Notes under the pieces: model-generated
Seen by the model: the letters and a program-made list of their open reading frames with translations, nothing else
What the model was told of the DNA's origin: nothing
The model's database searches: none
Program-made: the position numbers and the translations under genes
Source: Anaeromicropila herbilytica
GTDB lineage: Bacteria > Bacillota > Clostridia > Lachnospirales > Lachnospiraceae
Assembly (NCBI RefSeq): GCF_016591975.1
Contig: NZ_AP024169.1
Coordinates: 4,983,501 to 5,047,500, forward strand
Reading direction: 5' to 3'
Length of the DNA stretch: 64,000 nt
Part shown: positions 9,239 to 16,793 of the stretch, in pieces
How positions within the stretch are numbered: the first letter of the stretch is position 1
Layout: every line of letters begins with the position of its first letter

Positions 9239-9266
9239 ATTTCGGCTTAATTTGTTAAAAGCTTTA
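9239..9266 (-). promoter_or_regulatory. Sigma-D (sigma-28)-like flagellar promoter
   Basis: On the minus strand TAAA (9263-9266), 16 bases, then GCCGAAAT (9239-9246), close to the flagellar consensus TAAA-N14-16-GCCGATAA/T. It lies about 45 bp upstream of the ATG at 9194, so it suits the large flagellar-locus gene. Confidence 0.6.
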
Positions 9267-9320
9267 CCTGTTATATCTGTTTTTTTGAGTATTCTGAAGT
9301 ATTACTCTCATATATTACAA

Positions 9321-9352
9321 AAAGGTTCCAAGTTTTGATGCTTGGAACCTTT
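9321..9352 (-). terminator. Intrinsic terminator
   Basis: 12-bp perfect stem AAAGGTTCCAAG / CTTGGAACCTTT with an 8-base loop, followed on the minus strand by TTTTTG. It insulates the flagellar promoter from transcription coming from the small RNA region. Confidence 0.8.
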
Positions 9353-9456
9353 TCTCCTACAGCCTTGTTTATTTTAAAATAGTAACTGCTTATCCTATTT
9401 ATTGCACTATACTAAGTAGACCCTAGCTAAGAGGATTTATTAATTTATATTTAAAT

Positions 9457-9576
9457 AAAAAAGAAAAACTAACCAATAATGCACTCTTCGTACACGTTTC
9501 AGTTAGTTTTTCTTTTTTGCTTGTCGCGTTCCCCAACGTTTCACAATTCCTCAAGTCTCTTCTCCGTTCAAGACCT
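9457..9576 (-). ncRNA. Candidate small noncoding RNA
   Basis: A self-contained transcription unit of about 120 nt on the minus strand. The promoter is TTGACA (9606-9611), 17 bases, TATCCT (9583-9588). The transcript would contain a GTCTTGAACGGAGAAGAGAC region and a CGTT-GGGG-AACG hairpin closed by outer CTTG/CAAG pairing. It ends in a long terminator stem (AAAAAAGAAAAACTAAC at 9457-9473 with its complement at 9502-9518). The only frame covering it begins with the TTG of the -35 box, so no protein is likely. I do not recognise the RNA; it does not match the 6S, SRP, tmRNA or c-di-GMP riboswitch patterns I know. Confidence 0.5.
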
Positions 9577-9605
9577 GAATAAAGGATACCACTATTTGTG
9601 TATTT

Positions 9606-9611
9606 TGTCAA
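9606..9611 (-). promoter_or_regulatory. -35 box of the candidate small RNA promoter
   Basis: TTGACA on the minus strand, 17 bases upstream of TATCCT at 9583-9588. Confidence 0.5.
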
Positions 9612-9709
9612 TATATCAGGGTGAGTTTTTTAATTTTTTGTTTACTTTTTTAGCAGTTTCACTATTAATATTTTTCTATATTGTAATTTTCTACATATTT
9701 CCTATCAAT

Positions 9710-11125
9710 TCATGCATTTTGTTCAAGCTCTTCGCTTATCCATAGGATTCTTCCACTATTTTTCTCTAATGTGAGCTCAACCATATTATTTTCAGCGATT
9801 ACTTCTTCCTGTTCTATAAGATCAATAATTTTATTAGCCTTTATAGGAAGTTTTAATGTCATTTTTGTATTGTTATCGTCATTATTCACTGCTACAATAA
9901 TAGCACTGTGCTGTAATAATCTCGCATATGCATATTGCCTGTTGGTCAGTACTACTTCCATATAGATACCATATGCTAACTCATCATAATTCAATCGAAT
10001 CTGTGCCAACTTCTGAATCCAGTGAATTAATCTCTCATGTTCTGGATGATAGATAATCTCCTCCTTATTTAATTCTCTATTCATCACTCTTGAGCAATAA
10101 TTCTCTAGTTTTATTTCTGGTCTAAGAGAATCGTCGGAGTCTTTTTCTTTCTTGCCCTCGATTAACCATTCAGATCCATAATAAACAGAAGGAATACCTG
10201 GTAGTGTATATACTAGAATCATAATTGGATAAATATGTTCAATTTGCTTTAACTTATTATGAATTCTCTCAACATCATGATTATCAAGAAACGTATATAG
10301 TAAATGCTCCTTACACAACCCGCCCTTTGGATCAAATAATCTTTTTACTGTGTGTGCAATCTCAAAGTAGTTATGATCATTATGCCCAGAATATAGTCCT
10401 TTATGAAGTTCATAATTAGTTACCGAATGTAGCATGTTATCATTTACCCATCTACTATAGTCCCCATGAATTACTTCACCCATTAACCAGAACTCTTCTT
10501 TCAGTGAATTGCATACACTTCTCAATTCTTTCATAAAGTTAAAATCAAGGACATCTGCACAATCTAATCGAATTCCATCAATATCGAACTCATCAATCCA
10601 AAACTTAACCACTTCAAATAGATAGTCTCTTACTTCTTTATTCTGTAGATTAAACTGAACTAGATCATAATGTCCTCTCCATCCTTCATATGAAAAACCA
10701 TCGTGGTAGGGCGAATCCCCTCCTAAATTAATACCTTTATACCAGTTTAGATACTTAGACTGTTCTCTCCTCTCTTTAATATCTAAAAATGCAAAAAATT
10801 CTCGCCCTGTGTGATTGAATACCCCATCAACAACTACTTTTATATTATTCTCATGACAATGCCTTACGTAATCCATAAAATTCTCGTTCGTTCCAAGTCT
10901 TGCATCCACTAACTTATAATCTGTAGTGTCATATCCATGTAAAATGGATTCAAAAAGAGGCCCAATATAAAGAGCATTACATCCAATATTCTTAATATGT
11001 GGAATCCATTGTTCTAATATGGTGAATTGATTGTTAGTGCTTTCCTCATTTTTCTTAGGAATCACACCACATAAACCAAATGGATATATATGATAAAAGT
11101 TTGCTTTTTCATACCAATAACTCAT
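9710..11125 (-). CDS. GH13 alpha-amylase-family glycosidase
   Basis: A 471-aa alpha-glucan hydrolase or transferase of glycoside hydrolase family 13, cytoplasmic (no signal peptide). The four conserved regions are visible: DGVFNHTG (I), DGIRLDCAD with the nucleophile Asp (II), MGEVIHGD with the acid/base Glu (III) and LDNHDVERI (IV). The N terminus MSYWYEKANFYHIYPFGLCG and the absence of an N-terminal starch-binding module are typical of small intracellular maltodextrin-degrading enzymes. ATG at 11125 follows AGAAGGAA. With malQ inactivated nearby this enzyme may carry more of the maltodextrin load. Exact specificity (cyclomaltodextrinase, maltogenic amylase or alpha-glucosidase) cannot be set from sequence alone. 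Confidence 0.9.
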   Translation of the reverse strand: MSYWYEKANFYHIYPFGLCGVIPKKNEESTNNQFTILEQWIPHIKNIGCNALYIGPLFESILHGYDTTDYKLVDARLGTNENFMDYVRHCHENNIKVVVDGVFNHTGREFFAFLDIKERREQSKYLNWYKGINLGGDSPYHDGFSYEGWRGHYDLVQFNLQNKEVRDYLFEVVKFWIDEFDIDGIRLDCADVLDFNFMKELRSVCNSLKEEFWLMGEVIHGDYSRWVNDNMLHSVTNYELHKGLYSGHNDHNYFEIAHTVKRLFDPKGGLCKEHLLYTFLDNHDVERIHNKLKQIEHIYPIMILVYTLPGIPSVYYGSEWLIEGKKEKDSDDSLRPEIKLENYCSRVMNRELNKEEIIYHPEHERLIHWIQKLAQIRLNYDELAYGIYMEVVLTNRQYAYARLLQHSAIIVAVNNDDNNTKMTLKLPIKANKIIDLIEQEEVIAENNMVELTLEKNSGRILWISEELEQNA

Positions 11126-11346
11126 ACTCTATTCCTTCTTTCTACAATCTAACTAGGCGTTTACAATACTATTTACTCCATTGATTAAAATACAATCTAT
11201 CTATTGTTAAATTAATCATTTCATATCATATCGTTCTCAAACATGTATTCATTTTACTTTTCCAGTAATTATTTGTCAATCCTGAACAATTTGCTCACTA
11301 TCTACTTATCCTTAATAATCCCTGATCAAGCAACTCTATTTATAGA

Positions 11347-11395
11347 AAAAGCATTTATAGTAATTGCTATCCATGCAATTCCCATAAATGCTTTT
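11347..11395 (-). terminator. Branched intrinsic terminator
   Basis: Outer stem AAAAGCATTTAT / ATAAATGCTTTT and inner stem AATTGC / GCAATT, followed on the minus strand by a T-rich tail. It lies 74 bp downstream of the small membrane protein gene and blocks read-through toward the glycosidase gene. Confidence 0.75.
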
Positions 11396-11468
11396 ATCTA
11401 TCTAAATTATATTAATAGTCAAGTATAGTATATTCTGTTCCAGTTAAACATTGCTCATAAGAAATGAT
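11396..11468. other. Short AT-rich spacer
   Basis: Between the terminator and the membrane protein stop codon. No further feature seen. The remaining spacer 11126-11346 upstream of the GH13 gene likewise shows no clear operator, in particular no copy of the palindrome found before malQ. Confidence 0.4.
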
Positions 11469-11804
11469 TTAATTCTTTATTCGAAAGAAAAGAAACAAGA
11501 CTAAAATGAATAATATTCCATTCATAAGTAATCCAATGTTATTCACCTTTTCAAATTTATAGCTTGACTTCATTAGTGTAGCAATCCATATCAATAATAG
11601 ACCTAATAGTAAATAGATCAAATGCGTATTTCTGCTATAGAAGCATTCTAAATTAGATAGAACAATCAGAATACTTCCTACAATTTCTATAATATTAGTA
11701 CTTTGAAAAATCGTTTCTCTTCTCTTATTTATGTTCGTTATTACTGACATAATAGTCATACTCGCATAGGTAAGTGTTATAAGAACAAAAACAATTTTAT
11801 TCAT
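11469..11804 (-). CDS. Small hydrophobic membrane protein, unknown function
   Basis: A 111-aa protein with four predicted membrane segments at about residues 3-22, 38-54, 61-79 and 89-108, joined by short charged loops (NKRRE, KSSYKFEK). No domain recognised. ATG at 11804; AAGAAG lies close upstream and a stronger GGAGG lies 15 bases away, so the start is somewhat uncertain. It is 64 bp downstream of the soluble chemoreceptor gene on the same strand and may be co-transcribed with the FIST pair. No function is proposed. Confidence 0.6.
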   Translation of the reverse strand: MNKIVFVLITLTYASMTIMSVITNINKRRETIFQSTNIIEIVGSILIVLSNLECFYSRNTHLIYLLLGLLLIWIATLMKSSYKFEKVNNIGLLMNGILFILVLFLFFRIKN

Positions 11805-11868
11805 ACTTCTTTTCGTTCGCCTCCACTAATTTACCACTCATGAATTAACACTAATTCTCACTTTACTA

Positions 11869-12834
11869 TTATTTCTTATCCTTCAATTCTTTTATTTGAT
11901 TGATATGATTTAGTATATAAAGGTAAGATTCTGATTTCGACTCTACATTATAGATTAGTTCTTCTAGGTTCTCTGTTTCTTCTTTAGAAAGTGCTACTAT
12001 ACTAGATATATTCTCTGCGATACTATTTATACTCTTTGATTGAGAAGTTTTTACTTTTTCTATTTGATGATTTACTTCTTGTTCTGCTTGTGTAATACTA
12101 TCAAAACTACTTGTTGATTTATTCATTGTATCCGCAGCATTTTGTACAATTTCTTTTCCTTGGTTAGAATGGCTTCTTACGGAATCAAGAATCTGGCTCA
12201 TATCTCCTAGAAGACGAATAATATCTGCTGCACTTCTCTCAGTTGTATCAGATAATGATTTAATCTCACCTGCGACAACCGCAAAACCTTTTCCAGACTC
12301 ACCAGCTCTGGCTGCTTCAATTGAAGCATTTAGGGATAGTAAATTAGTTTGTGATGCAATATCTGTAATAGCATTTGCAAATTGATTAATCTCTTTATAT
12401 TTCTCTTCTACAGAGTTAAATACATCTACAAGATTATCAAACACAGAGAATACTTCATTCATCTGATTTGCGGATTCATTTACAATTCTTCTAGAATCAC
12501 TAATTCTACTTTGAGATGTCTCAATACTTTTCTCAATACCATGAATGATCGTTTCAGTATCATTACTTAAATTATAAATATGTTTCTCAATATCATGAAT
12601 CTTATGGTTCGTCTGGTTTAAAGCCTCTGTGGTCTGTTTAAATCCATATGTTATTTTACCCTCTTCTTTTAATATCTTATTGATATTTTTCTCTAACTCG
12701 ACTGCAAGAATATACGCATATTCATAACGATCCATCTCTTTTGGTTTTTCTAGATTGAGCTCAGATTGAGAATGAACATTCTCATTAAACTCCTCTGATT
12801 TTCTATTTCTTTTCTTAAATATATTCTTCAACAT
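11869..12834 (-). CDS. Soluble methyl-accepting chemotaxis-type signalling protein
   Basis: A 321-aa cytoplasmic chemoreceptor signalling protein. It lacks membrane segments and any recognisable sensor domain. After about 45 charged residues it is coiled coil, with the receptor hairpin tip TDIASQTNLLSLNASIEAAR, GESGKGFAVVAGEIKSLSD at about residues 155-200. This tip normally contacts CheA and CheW. The gene starts 12 bp downstream of the FIST protein gene, so the two are translated together and probably work together, the FIST protein supplying ligand binding. The pair is presumably transcribed from the promoter at 13951-13979. Partner identity is inference from gene order. Confidence 0.9.
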   Translation of the reverse strand: MLKNIFKKRNRKSEEFNENVHSQSELNLEKPKEMDRYEYAYILAVELEKNINKILKEEGKITYGFKQTTEALNQTNHKIHDIEKHIYNLSNDTETIIHGIEKSIETSQSRISDSRRIVNESANQMNEVFSVFDNLVDVFNSVEEKYKEINQFANAITDIASQTNLLSLNASIEAARAGESGKGFAVVAGEIKSLSDTTERSAADIIRLLGDMSQILDSVRSHSNQGKEIVQNAADTMNKSTSSFDSITQAEQEVNHQIEKVKTSQSKSINSIAENISSIVALSKEETENLEELIYNVESKSESYLYILNHINQIKELKDKK

Positions 12835-12846
12835 AATACCCTCTCT

Positions 12847-13881
12847 CTACTCTATTGCTAATAACACCATTGTCTGGTTTAAATGCTTCTTATATATCTG
12901 CTCCCCGTAACTAATGAATCCTGATTGATTCTTACATACTTGTAAAAGCTTACTGTCTAATTTCCCCCATGAATGTTCCTCTTTAAACTTCAAACTTCTT
13001 AAGATACAGTGCACGGAGAAAATGAAAGTCGGTTTAAATTCGAGCATATTGATTGTATTATGAAAGCAATTATCTAGGTCTGCTGGCTCTAATACGTCAA
13101 CAAATGTATTCGGTAGAATCTGCGAATAAAATGTAATAGACTTATCTGGGTTTACTTTCATAGGAGAAGCAATATATGTATTCTGTTTAATCACACGTCC
13201 AAGTGGGTGATTGCTGAAGGAATCTGCAAGTTTTTCTTCTCTAATTCCAATTAACTGGGCATACTTTGTTGCTGCTGGCACGTTGTCAAATTTATATACA
13301 GTACGACTCAAAGGATCTGCCTCTGTCACTAACAATTTCTTTTCTGTGGTTTTATAGATATTTTCCTTCACTAATTGTGTTCGGCTCTTACAATCGAAGA
13401 ATATTGCTACAGAATCCACTTTTTTCTTACCTATATAGATTAATGTTTCTTTGAATTGCAAATAGTCTCCTGAACTACCACCTACTATTTTAAAATCATC
13501 CTTTATAAAAAAGAATGTTGATATAATGCTTTCTTCATGAGCTGCTAAACCATTACATAGCAATAACATAAATGCATTCTTATTATCTTTTACCTTATCA
13601 TATGCTTTTCTTAACTCATTAATATTACGAATGGATGGATTCTCGAGTTCAACAATGCTAGCTACACCCCTATCATAAGTGAACCCAGTGATTACTTCTT
13701 CCTTATATCCTTCTTTGGTGAACTCCCCTGCTGTAGAACATAAAACCACATTCTCTCCAGCATATTGACTTAAATCTCTTACTATTTGATCCGATGCAAA
13801 CAGTAATATTCCTTTACTGTGATTGGATGCAATAAAATTCTTGCTTTCCTCAAGAGATTTAAAATATAGTGCTTCAAACAT
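12847..13881 (-). CDS. FIST-domain ligand-sensing protein
   Basis: A 344-aa protein with FIST N-terminal (about residues 20-190) and FIST C-terminal (about 200-335) domains. Seen features include STAGEFTKEGY, the GGSSGDYLQF segment and, near the C terminus, GFISYGEQI. FIST domains are known as sensory modules, often linked to chemoreceptors or diguanylate cyclases and proposed to bind small ligands such as amino acids. There is no signal peptide, so sensing is intracellular. ATG at 13881 is preceded by GAGGGGG. It is followed 12 bp later by a soluble chemoreceptor that lacks its own sensor, which suggests a two-protein receptor. Confidence 0.88.
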   Translation of the reverse strand: MFEALYFKSLEESKNFIASNHSKGILLFASDQIVRDLSQYAGENVVLCSTAGEFTKEGYKEEVITGFTYDRGVASIVELENPSIRNINELRKAYDKVKDNKNAFMLLLCNGLAAHEESIISTFFFIKDDFKIVGGSSGDYLQFKETLIYIGKKKVDSVAIFFDCKSRTQLVKENIYKTTEKKLLVTEADPLSRTVYKFDNVPAATKYAQLIGIREEKLADSFSNHPLGRVIKQNTYIASPMKVNPDKSITFYSQILPNTFVDVLEPADLDNCFHNTINMLEFKPTFIFSVHCILRSLKFKEEHSWGKLDSKLLQVCKNQSGFISYGEQIYKKHLNQTMVLLAIE

Positions 13882-13950
13882 AATACATACCCCCTCTTTT
13901 TTCTACATATATTTATGTCATTCTATTTATATTGACATTTTTTTGATATC

Positions 13951-13979
13951 ATTATAATTTATATTATATTTTTTGTCTA
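13951..13979 (-). promoter_or_regulatory. Promoter of the FIST/chemoreceptor genes
   Basis: On the minus strand TAGACA (13974-13979), 17 bases, TATAAT (13951-13956). The leader to the FIST ATG is about 60 nt. This is a housekeeping-type promoter, not sigma-D-like. Confidence 0.65.
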
Positions 13980-14032
13980 TCGTAATTGATTTATATTTCT
14001 CATATACAACTTATTAATCTTCAAAATAAAAC

Positions 14033-14077
14033 AATCCAAAATAAACGAAAAAGTAACTCTTCCATTTATTTTGGATT
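14033..14077 (-). terminator. Intrinsic-type hairpin
   Basis: Perfect 13-bp stem AATCCAAAATAAA / TTTATTTTGGATT with a 19-base loop. The plus-strand side is followed by CTATTTTTAAATTTTTA; on the minus strand it is followed by G-TTTTATTTTG. It ends any minus-strand transcript from the 14.1-15 kb region. Confidence 0.7.
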
Positions 14078-14099
14078 CTATTTTTAAATTTTTATATTA

Positions 14100-14174
14100 T
14101 TAAAATTTCTTTATCGTTTCATGATATACTTCTTCTAAATTTACTAATTTAACTACATTTTTAATAGCCCCCAT
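14100..14174 (-). CDS. Possible 24-aa peptide or gene remnant
   Basis: Minus-strand frame MGAIKNVVKLVNLEEVYHETI ending in KKF and TAA. Its ATG and GGG codons are part of hairpin repeat copy A (14166-14227), which in the adenosyltransferase gene at 22903 supplies the ribosome binding site. Here no separate ribosome binding site precedes the ATG. A terminator hairpin follows at 14033-14077. It may be an expressed small peptide, a decayed gene start, or chance. Confidence 0.25.
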   Translation of the reverse strand: MGAIKNVVKLVNLEEVYHETIKKF

Positions 14175-14227
14175 CTGTCGCGATTAGCGACATACAAATC
14201 AGGGGTGTGAAACGTTTTATTTCACAC
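14166..14227 (-). repeat. Hairpin repeat, copy A
   Basis: Plus-strand parts in order: AGCCCCCATCT, stem GTCGC-GATTA-GCGAC, ATACAAATCA, GGGGTGTGAAA, then a second stem formed by GTGTGAAA (14205-14212) and TTTCACAC (14220-14227). CCCC and GGGG can pair around the first stem. Copies B (15390-15454) and C (22851-22899) share the order of blocks, with paired changes in the stem. Confidence 0.75.
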
Positions 14228-14257
14228 AAGTCTACAAAGATAGACATCGACGAATAT

Positions 14258-14956
14258 TTACTGTACATCCTTTGTATTTACCTCTATTTCAGCATAGTCT
14301 CCAAGCGCATGAAAGGTAGGTAATATAACTGTAGTCTTATTTTCTTTCTTAATAAGAAAAACTTCCGGTAGAATAATCTTCCCATTCTTTTCTTTAAAGT
14401 TTATATTTCTAAACATTTGATTATAATCTTTACTTGATATGCTTAAAAGATATTCTTTTTGAGCTTGCTTTAACTCATCACTTTCTGCAATTACCGTAAA
14501 TTTACCTTCTTGAATTGCTTTCGTTAATTTTTTTATATCAATATTATTTGAATCATCTATTCGTTTTGCTTTTGATAAATCAATATTACTTATCGCATAA
14601 AAAACGGTTGGATGTGCTGCTGTTTTATTATTATAGATTCCTTTATATATCACAATTAATTGATTACTTTCTTCAACATAAGAATAGTTAACGTCCATCA
14701 TAACTGTAACGTTTTCATCGTTTAGATCATAAGGAGATAGTACTGCCTTTGAATCTTCTAGTAATAAAGTGTTGATTTTCTTACCTTTTTTCTGATCTTT
14801 TATTCCATCTACTTTTACTGTTTTACCAGTTCCCTTCTGATTTTGATATTCTTTTATATTAAATGAAAGGCTTTGTTTGGCTTCGATATTTTTATACCCA
14901 AGGAATAATGCACCCATACTAATTACTAAGCAAATTATAATATATAATTTTTTCAT
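14258..14956 (-). CDS. Exported protein of unknown function
   Basis: A 232-aa protein with an N-terminal signal or anchor segment (MKKLYIIICLVISMGALFLG) and no lipobox. The remaining ~205 residues are hydrophilic, alternating beta strands and helices. The stretch VMMDVNYSYVEESNQLIVIY, then a TAAHPTVFYAISNIDLSKAK pattern, recalls the DUF4163/RsiV-type extracellular fold, in which a gaHp...NiD motif is common; that resemblance is weak. ATG at 14956 has only a modest upstream AAGGGAG. It is monocistronic in appearance, with hairpin repeat A just downstream. Surface or wall-associated function is inferred only from the signal segment. Confidence 0.75.
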   Translation of the reverse strand: MKKLYIIICLVISMGALFLGYKNIEAKQSLSFNIKEYQNQKGTGKTVKVDGIKDQKKGKKINTLLLEDSKAVLSPYDLNDENVTVMMDVNYSYVEESNQLIVIYKGIYNNKTAAHPTVFYAISNIDLSKAKRIDDSNNIDIKKLTKAIQEGKFTVIAESDELKQAQKEYLLSISSKDYNQMFRNINFKEKNGKIILPEVFLIKKENKTTVILPTFHALGDYAEIEVNTKDVQ

Positions 14957-15267
14957 ATTATAAAATCTCCCTTTTGTCGTTTTATAGTATAAAACAAGCT
15001 ACTTATCGGATAAATTATTACAAGCAGAACTGATTTTGATATAAAGCATTGGATTACCAATGTGATAGAAAATTATTCAGATAATTTGTAGATTATAATT
15101 TCAATAATTCTTTCATAACTGTGTGGTTATAAGGAGTGTGTACTTTACATAAAATCAGTTCTAAAATTACACTTTAATTATAAATAGTTTTTATTTTTTA
15201 TTATCTACTTTTTTCTTACAAATTATTAAAGTTTTATAACGTTTTGCTTTTTCATATATTATTCTAT

Positions 15268-15564
15268 GAGTGGCCCGACAAATAACCTGTTTCAAAATCT
15301 AGCCTAGCAATTTGCACAAAACAGAAAAAGCTAGGACAGATCTGTATGAGCAAGGCGAGTTATCTGTCCTAGCATATGTTTTACATGAAAGCTCCCCTCT
15401 ATCGCCTATGGCGATGTAACAATCAAGGGGTGTGAAAATTTTCTTTTTTCACACTATGATCTGAGAACTAGATCTTCTTATACATATTCAATGAAGCATG
15501 AGTTTTTCTGTTTTGTGCAAATTGCCTAGACAACCTCCCAAACAGGTCATTTGTCGGGCAACTC
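15268..15564. mobile_element. MITE-like palindromic element
   Basis: A 297-bp element with long imperfect inverted ends: left GAGTGGCCCGACAAATAACC and on to about 15332; right, reversed, GAGTTGCCCGACAAATGACC, from about 15500. The arms match again over CAATTTGCACAAAACAGAAA. It is flanked by direct repeats ATTCTAT at 15261-15267 and 15565-15571, a likely 7-bp target duplication. Inside are a perfect 12-bp stem (GCTAGGACAGAT with ATCTGTCCTAGC, 15331-15376) and hairpin repeat B. There is no protein-coding frame, so movement would need a transposase elsewhere. It ends 45 bp before the -35 box of the cobalamin operon. Confidence 0.75.
15390..15454 (-). repeat. Hairpin repeat, copy B (inside the MITE-like element)
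   Basis: AGCTCCCCTCT, stem ATCGCC-TAT-GGCGAT, GTAACAATCAAGGGG, then stem GTGTGAAAA with TTTTTCACAC. The A-T closing pair replaces the G-C pair of copies A and C, a compensatory change that supports a selected or recently shared structure. Confidence 0.75.
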
Positions 15565-15608
15565 ATTCTATTATATCGTTATATGGTACTTCCCTATATA
15601 TGAAAAAG

Positions 15609-15637
15609 TTGACACCTACTTTTTAAGCGAATATAAT
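15609..15637 (+). promoter_or_regulatory. Cobalamin operon promoter
   Basis: TTGACA (15609-15614), 17 bases, TATAAT (15632-15637): a full consensus housekeeping promoter. Transcription would start near 15645, leaving a leader of only about 48 nt before cobT, too short for a cobalamin riboswitch. Confidence 0.85.
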
Positions 15638-15692
15638 CAAACTACTATATTATGAACTAATTAAGTTGCTTAAAAGAAAAGAGGCGAGCATA

Positions 15693-16757
15693 ATGCCACA
15701 AAATGAATTTTTAAATAAAATAGAACCTTCTGATCTCTCCTCAAAAGAAGTTGCTAAGAAACGACTGGACAGTATTGCAAAACCCTTACATAGTCTTGGT
15801 TTGTTAGAGGATGCACTCATTCAAATAGCTGGAATACAAAAGACTCATAAAATATCAATAAATAAGAAAGCACTTGTCATATTGTGCGCAGATAATGGTG
15901 TTGTAGAAGAAAAGGTGACACAAACAGGTAGTGAAGTTACTGCCATTGTTGCTGCTAACTTTCTTACATCAACTTCTTGTGCTTGTATCATGGCCAAACA
16001 ATCCAATACGGATATTTACCCAATTGATATGGGAATGTTAACAGATGTATATCCTAAGGATACTCCTTTAAACCAATGGAAAAAAATAGCCTATGGAACC
16101 AAAAACATGGCAAAGTACCCCGCTATGACGAAAGAGGAAGCAATTCAAGCAATTAAAGCTGGAATTGAAATTGTTCGTGAACTAAAAGAAATGGGATATG
16201 AGATTATTGCAACTGGTGAAATGGGGATTGGTAATACAACGACAAGTAGTGCAATCACTTCTGTTTTATTAGATGTTCCCGTTGAAAATGTAACAGGCAG
16301 AGGTGCTGGATTATCGGATGATGGGCTTATCCGAAAACAAACTGTGATTAAGCAAGCAATTGCTCTTCATAAACCGAATTCCAATGACCCAATTGACATC
16401 TTATCAAAAATTGGTGGTTTCGATATTGCTGGGCTAACAGGTGTTTTCCTTGGAGGCGCTATTTATCATATACCAATTGTAATGGATGGTATAATCTCTT
16501 CTGTCTCTGCCTTGCTCGCTGTCCGCCTTTCTCCTGATGTTAAAGATTATTTACTTCCTTCCCACGTATCGAAGGAACCTGCTGCGAAGATGCTTTTAAA
16601 TGCTCTAGATGTAAAACCATTTTTAAGCTGTGAAATGTGTCTAGGTGAAGGGACTGGAGCTGTTGCCTTATTCCCTCTACTTGATATGGCTTTGTCTGTT
16701 TATAATGAAATGAGCACCTTTCAAGATATTGAGCTTGAGGAGTACAAACCTTTGTAG
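15693..16757 (+). CDS. cobT: Nicotinate-nucleotide--dimethylbenzimidazole phosphoribosyltransferase
   Basis: CobT makes alpha-ribazole 5'-phosphate from nicotinate mononucleotide and the lower-ligand base, for the nucleotide loop of cobalamin. The protein is 354 aa from ATG 15693, which follows GAGGCGAG; a longer frame from TTG 15666 has no support. Family marks are KPLHSLGLLEDALIQIAGIQ, CADNGVVEEKVTQTGSEVTA, TGEMGIGNTTTSSAI, GGFDIAGLTG and CLGEGTGAV, the last carrying the catalytic Glu. It is the first gene of a nine-gene operon. Complete and of normal length. Confidence 0.96.
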   Translation: MPQNEFLNKIEPSDLSSKEVAKKRLDSIAKPLHSLGLLEDALIQIAGIQKTHKISINKKALVILCADNGVVEEKVTQTGSEVTAIVAANFLTSTSCACIMAKQSNTDIYPIDMGMLTDVYPKDTPLNQWKKIAYGTKNMAKYPAMTKEEAIQAIKAGIEIVRELKEMGYEIIATGEMGIGNTTTSSAITSVLLDVPVENVTGRGAGLSDDGLIRKQTVIKQAIALHKPNSNDPIDILSKIGGFDIAGLTGVFLGGAIYHIPIVMDGIISSVSALLAVRLSPDVKDYLLPSHVSKEPAAKMLLNALDVKPFLSCEMCLGEGTGAVALFPLLDMALSVYNEMSTFQDIELEEYKPL

Positions 16758-16793
16758 AGTCAGAATATAAACAAACTTGGAGGATCAATATTT

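Noticed and set aside
9423..9611. 62-aa protein on the minus strand
   Set aside because: Its start codon is the TTG of a -35 box, it has no ribosome binding site and it spans a terminator; a small RNA explains the region better.
15270..15600. Cobalamin riboswitch upstream of cobT
   Set aside because: No cobalamin box or matching core was found; the structure here is an insertion-like palindrome lying upstream of the promoter.
15666..15692. Longer N terminus for CobT from a TTG
   Set aside because: No ribosome binding site there; ATG 15693 fits the family and has GAGGCGAG upstream.
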